Part shown: piece by piece, positions 5,078 through 6,438 of the stretch
Position numbering within the stretch: position 1 is the first letter of the stretch
Layout: each line of letters starts with the position of its first letter
NCBI GenBank assembly: GCA_021793495.1
Contig: JAJYSQ010000106.1
Coordinates: forward strand, 1 to 6,438
Direction of reading: 5' to 3'
Length of the DNA stretch: 6,438 bases
From: Actinomycetes bacterium
Lineage (GTDB): Bacteria; Actinomycetota; Actinomycetes; JAJYSQ01
The notes under the pieces: model-generated
Seen by the model: the letters and a program-made list of their open reading frames with translations, nothing else
Told to the model about the DNA's origin: nothing
The model's database searches: none
Position numbers and translations under genes: made by a program

Positions 5078-6438
5078 TCACTCCACCGGGACGAGCCGGT
5101 GCGCCTCGAGCTCCGCGGCGAGACCGCCGTCGACCCGGACGTGGAGCAGCGTGCCCTGCGCGGTGTGCGTCTGCGCAAGCACCTGACCGTCACGGTGCAC
5201 CCGGGCCACCAGCCGTCCCTGGTCGAACCCCAGGAGCACGTGCACCTCCACCGGGAGCCGGGGCAGTGCTCGGTCCAGCGCGGCACGCAGCACCGCGATC
5301 CCCTCGCCCGTCCGGGTCGACACGGCAACGCTCGCCGGGTGCGTGGCCCGCAACCCGACCAGCGCCGCCGGGTCGACCAGGTCGGCCTTGTTCAGCACCA
5401 CCAGCTCGGGCACCGGTCCGGCCCCGACCTCGGCCAGCACCTCGCGCACCGCGGCGAACTGCGCGTCCGGATCGGGTTGCGCCGCGTCCACCACGTGTAC
5501 CACCAGGTCGGCCTCGGCCACCTCCTCCAGCGTGGAACGAAAGGCTTCGACGAGCTGGTGCGGCAGGTGCCGGACGAAGCCGACCGTGTCGGTGATCGTG
5601 TAGACCCGACCGTCGGCGGTCCGGCTCCGGCGCACCTTCGGGTCGAGGGTGGCGAACAGCGCGTCCTCGACCAGGACCCCCGCGCCGGTCAACCGGTTGA
5701 GCAGGCTGGACTTGCCGGCATTGGTGTACCCCACGATCACCACGCTCGGCACGGCGTGCCGGTCGCGCTCGTGCCGAGCGGTCGCCCGGGCCGTGCCCAT
5801 GCCGGCGATCTCGCGGCGAAGGCGGGACACCCGGGAACGGATCCGGCGCCGATCGGTCTCGATCTTCGTCTCCCCCGGCCCACGGGTGCCGATCCCACCG
5901 CCGGTGCGGCTCATCGCCTGCCCCCAGCCGCGCAGCCTCGGCAGCAGGTACTGCAGCTGGGCCAGCTCCACCTGCGCCTTTCCCTCTCGACTCCGAGCAT
6001 GCTGGGCGAAGATGTCCAGGATCAACGCGGTCCGGTCGACCACCTTGACCTTCAGCAGGTCCTCCAGGTGGACGAGCTGACCGGGAGTCAGCTCGCCATC
6101 GAACACCACCGTGTCCGCGCCCGTGGACAGCACCACCTCGCGCAGCAGCTGGGCCTTGCCCGAGCCGATGTAGGTCGCGGCGTCCGGGGTGTCCCGGCGT
6201 TGGATGAGACCGTCCAGCACCTGCGAACCCGCCGTGGTGGCCAGCGCAGCCAGCTCCCTCATCGAGGACTCCGCGTCGGCGAGGCTGCCCTGGGTCCAGA
6301 CCCCGGCGAGCACGACGCGTTCCAGCCGGAGCCGGCGGTACTCCACCTCGGTGACGTCGACCAGCTCGGTGGACAGGCCCGGCACCCGGCGCAACGACTG
6401 GCGGTCGGCCAGGTCCCGCTGCTCCCCGTCACCGGGGG
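5078..6438 (-). CDS. hflX: Ribosome-associated GTPase HflX, 5' end beyond window
   Basis: HflX is a translation-factor-class GTPase that binds the 50S subunit and can split or rescue stalled ribosomes under stress. The window holds 453 codons. Numbered from the first complete codon (6436): an N-terminal HflX domain with YIGSGKAQ (about 89-96); the linker motif GGGIGTRGPGETKIE (179-193); G1 GYTNAGKSS (236-244); the switch region ALFATLDP (259-266); G3 DTVGF (283-287); G4 NKAD (349-352); and a G5-like VSTRTGEG (372-379). A short C-terminal domain ends in VPVE. A TTG at 6394 would give a 438-residue protein, but the frame continues upstream without a stop to the window edge and encodes DLADRQSLRRVPGLSTELVD, matching the usual actinobacterial N-terminus; the start is therefore outside. 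It precedes dinG by 79 bp on the same strand, and no terminator is clear between them. Identity is secure. Confidence 0.97.
   Translation of the reverse strand, partial: PGDGEQRDLADRQSLRRVPGLSTELVDVTEVEYRRLRLERVVLAGVWTQGSLADAESSMRELAALATTAGSQVLDGLIQRRDTPDAATYIGSGKAQLLREVVLSTGADTVVFDGELTPGQLVHLEDLLKVKVVDRTALILDIFAQHARSREGKAQVELAQLQYLLPRLRGWGQAMSRTGGGIGTRGPGETKIETDRRRIRSRVSRLRREIAGMGTARATARHERDRHAVPSVVIVGYTNAGKSSLLNRLTGAGVLVEDALFATLDPKVRRSRTADGRVYTITDTVGFVRHLPHQLVEAFRSTLEEVAEADLVVHVVDAAQPDPDAQFAAVREVLAEVGAGPVPELVVLNKADLVDPAALVGLRATHPASVAVSTRTGEGIAVLRAALDRALPRLPVEVHVLLGFDQGRLVARVHRDGQVLAQTHTAQGTLLHVRVDGGLAAELEAHRLVPVE

Noticed and set aside
3343..5595. A 750-codon open frame on the plus strand opposite dinG and hflX
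   Set aside because: It is antisense to two genes with complete family motifs, is low-complexity (rich in Arg, Gly, Pro, His, Gln), shows no domain, and spans the hflX-dinG junction. Long antisense frames are expected at this GC content.
6392..6394. TTG at 6394 as the hflX start
   Set aside because: The frame is open upstream to the window edge and encodes conserved HflX residues (DLADRQSLRR), so the true start is outside.

Overview
This window comes from a very high-GC bacterial chromosome, almost certainly an actinobacterium. The evidence is the strong G/C preference at third codon positions, the TCGAAC-N4-GTTCGA type of SOS box, the adenosylcobalamin-dependent ribonucleotide reductase next to its NrdR repressor, and a gene order known from Streptomyces, Mycobacterium and Corynebacterium. 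I cannot name the genus.

Layout from left to right. (1) Positions 1-713, minus strand: the N-terminal part of nrdJ (class II ribonucleotide reductase), cut off by the window edge. (2) 797-1300, minus: nrdR, the zinc-ribbon/ATP-cone repressor of ribonucleotide reductase genes. (3) 1301-1475: a gap holding a predicted nrdR promoter covered by two NrdR-box-like sites 32 bp apart. (4) 1476-1871, minus: a small single-pass membrane protein with one C-terminal LysM domain, in the position of the SOS-linked ChiZ (Rv2719c)/DivS/YneA genes. (5) 1872-2165: a divergent control region with three SOS boxes, a well-formed lexA promoter, a possible RecA-independent damage promoter for the LysM gene, and two short tandem repeats. 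(6) 2166-2957, plus: lexA. (7) 2935-4998, minus: a DinG/XPD-like iron-sulfur helicase whose 3' end overlaps lexA tail to tail by 23 bp, and which carries an in-frame 15-bp minisatellite. (8) 5078 to the window end, minus: the GTPase gene hflX, open at its 5' end because its true start lies beyond the window.

The genes share a DNA-damage and dNTP-supply theme. LexA represses itself and probably the divergent LysM gene, which by analogy would delay division or remodel the wall during damage. NrdR, the next gene on that strand, senses ATP/dATP and would set dNTP supply through nrdJ. The helicase probably handles unusual DNA or RNA-DNA structures. HflX is a ribosome-associated GTPase that sits here by conserved synteny.

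The gene content is known. The less ordinary material is regulatory: two abutting SOS boxes plus a third distant one, a RecA-NDp-like promoter next to the abutting pair, a lexA leader of about 55-60 nt without a single T that contains a perfect 16-bp duplication, and the dinG minisatellite. I found no RNA genes, mobile elements, CRISPR arrays or attachment sites.
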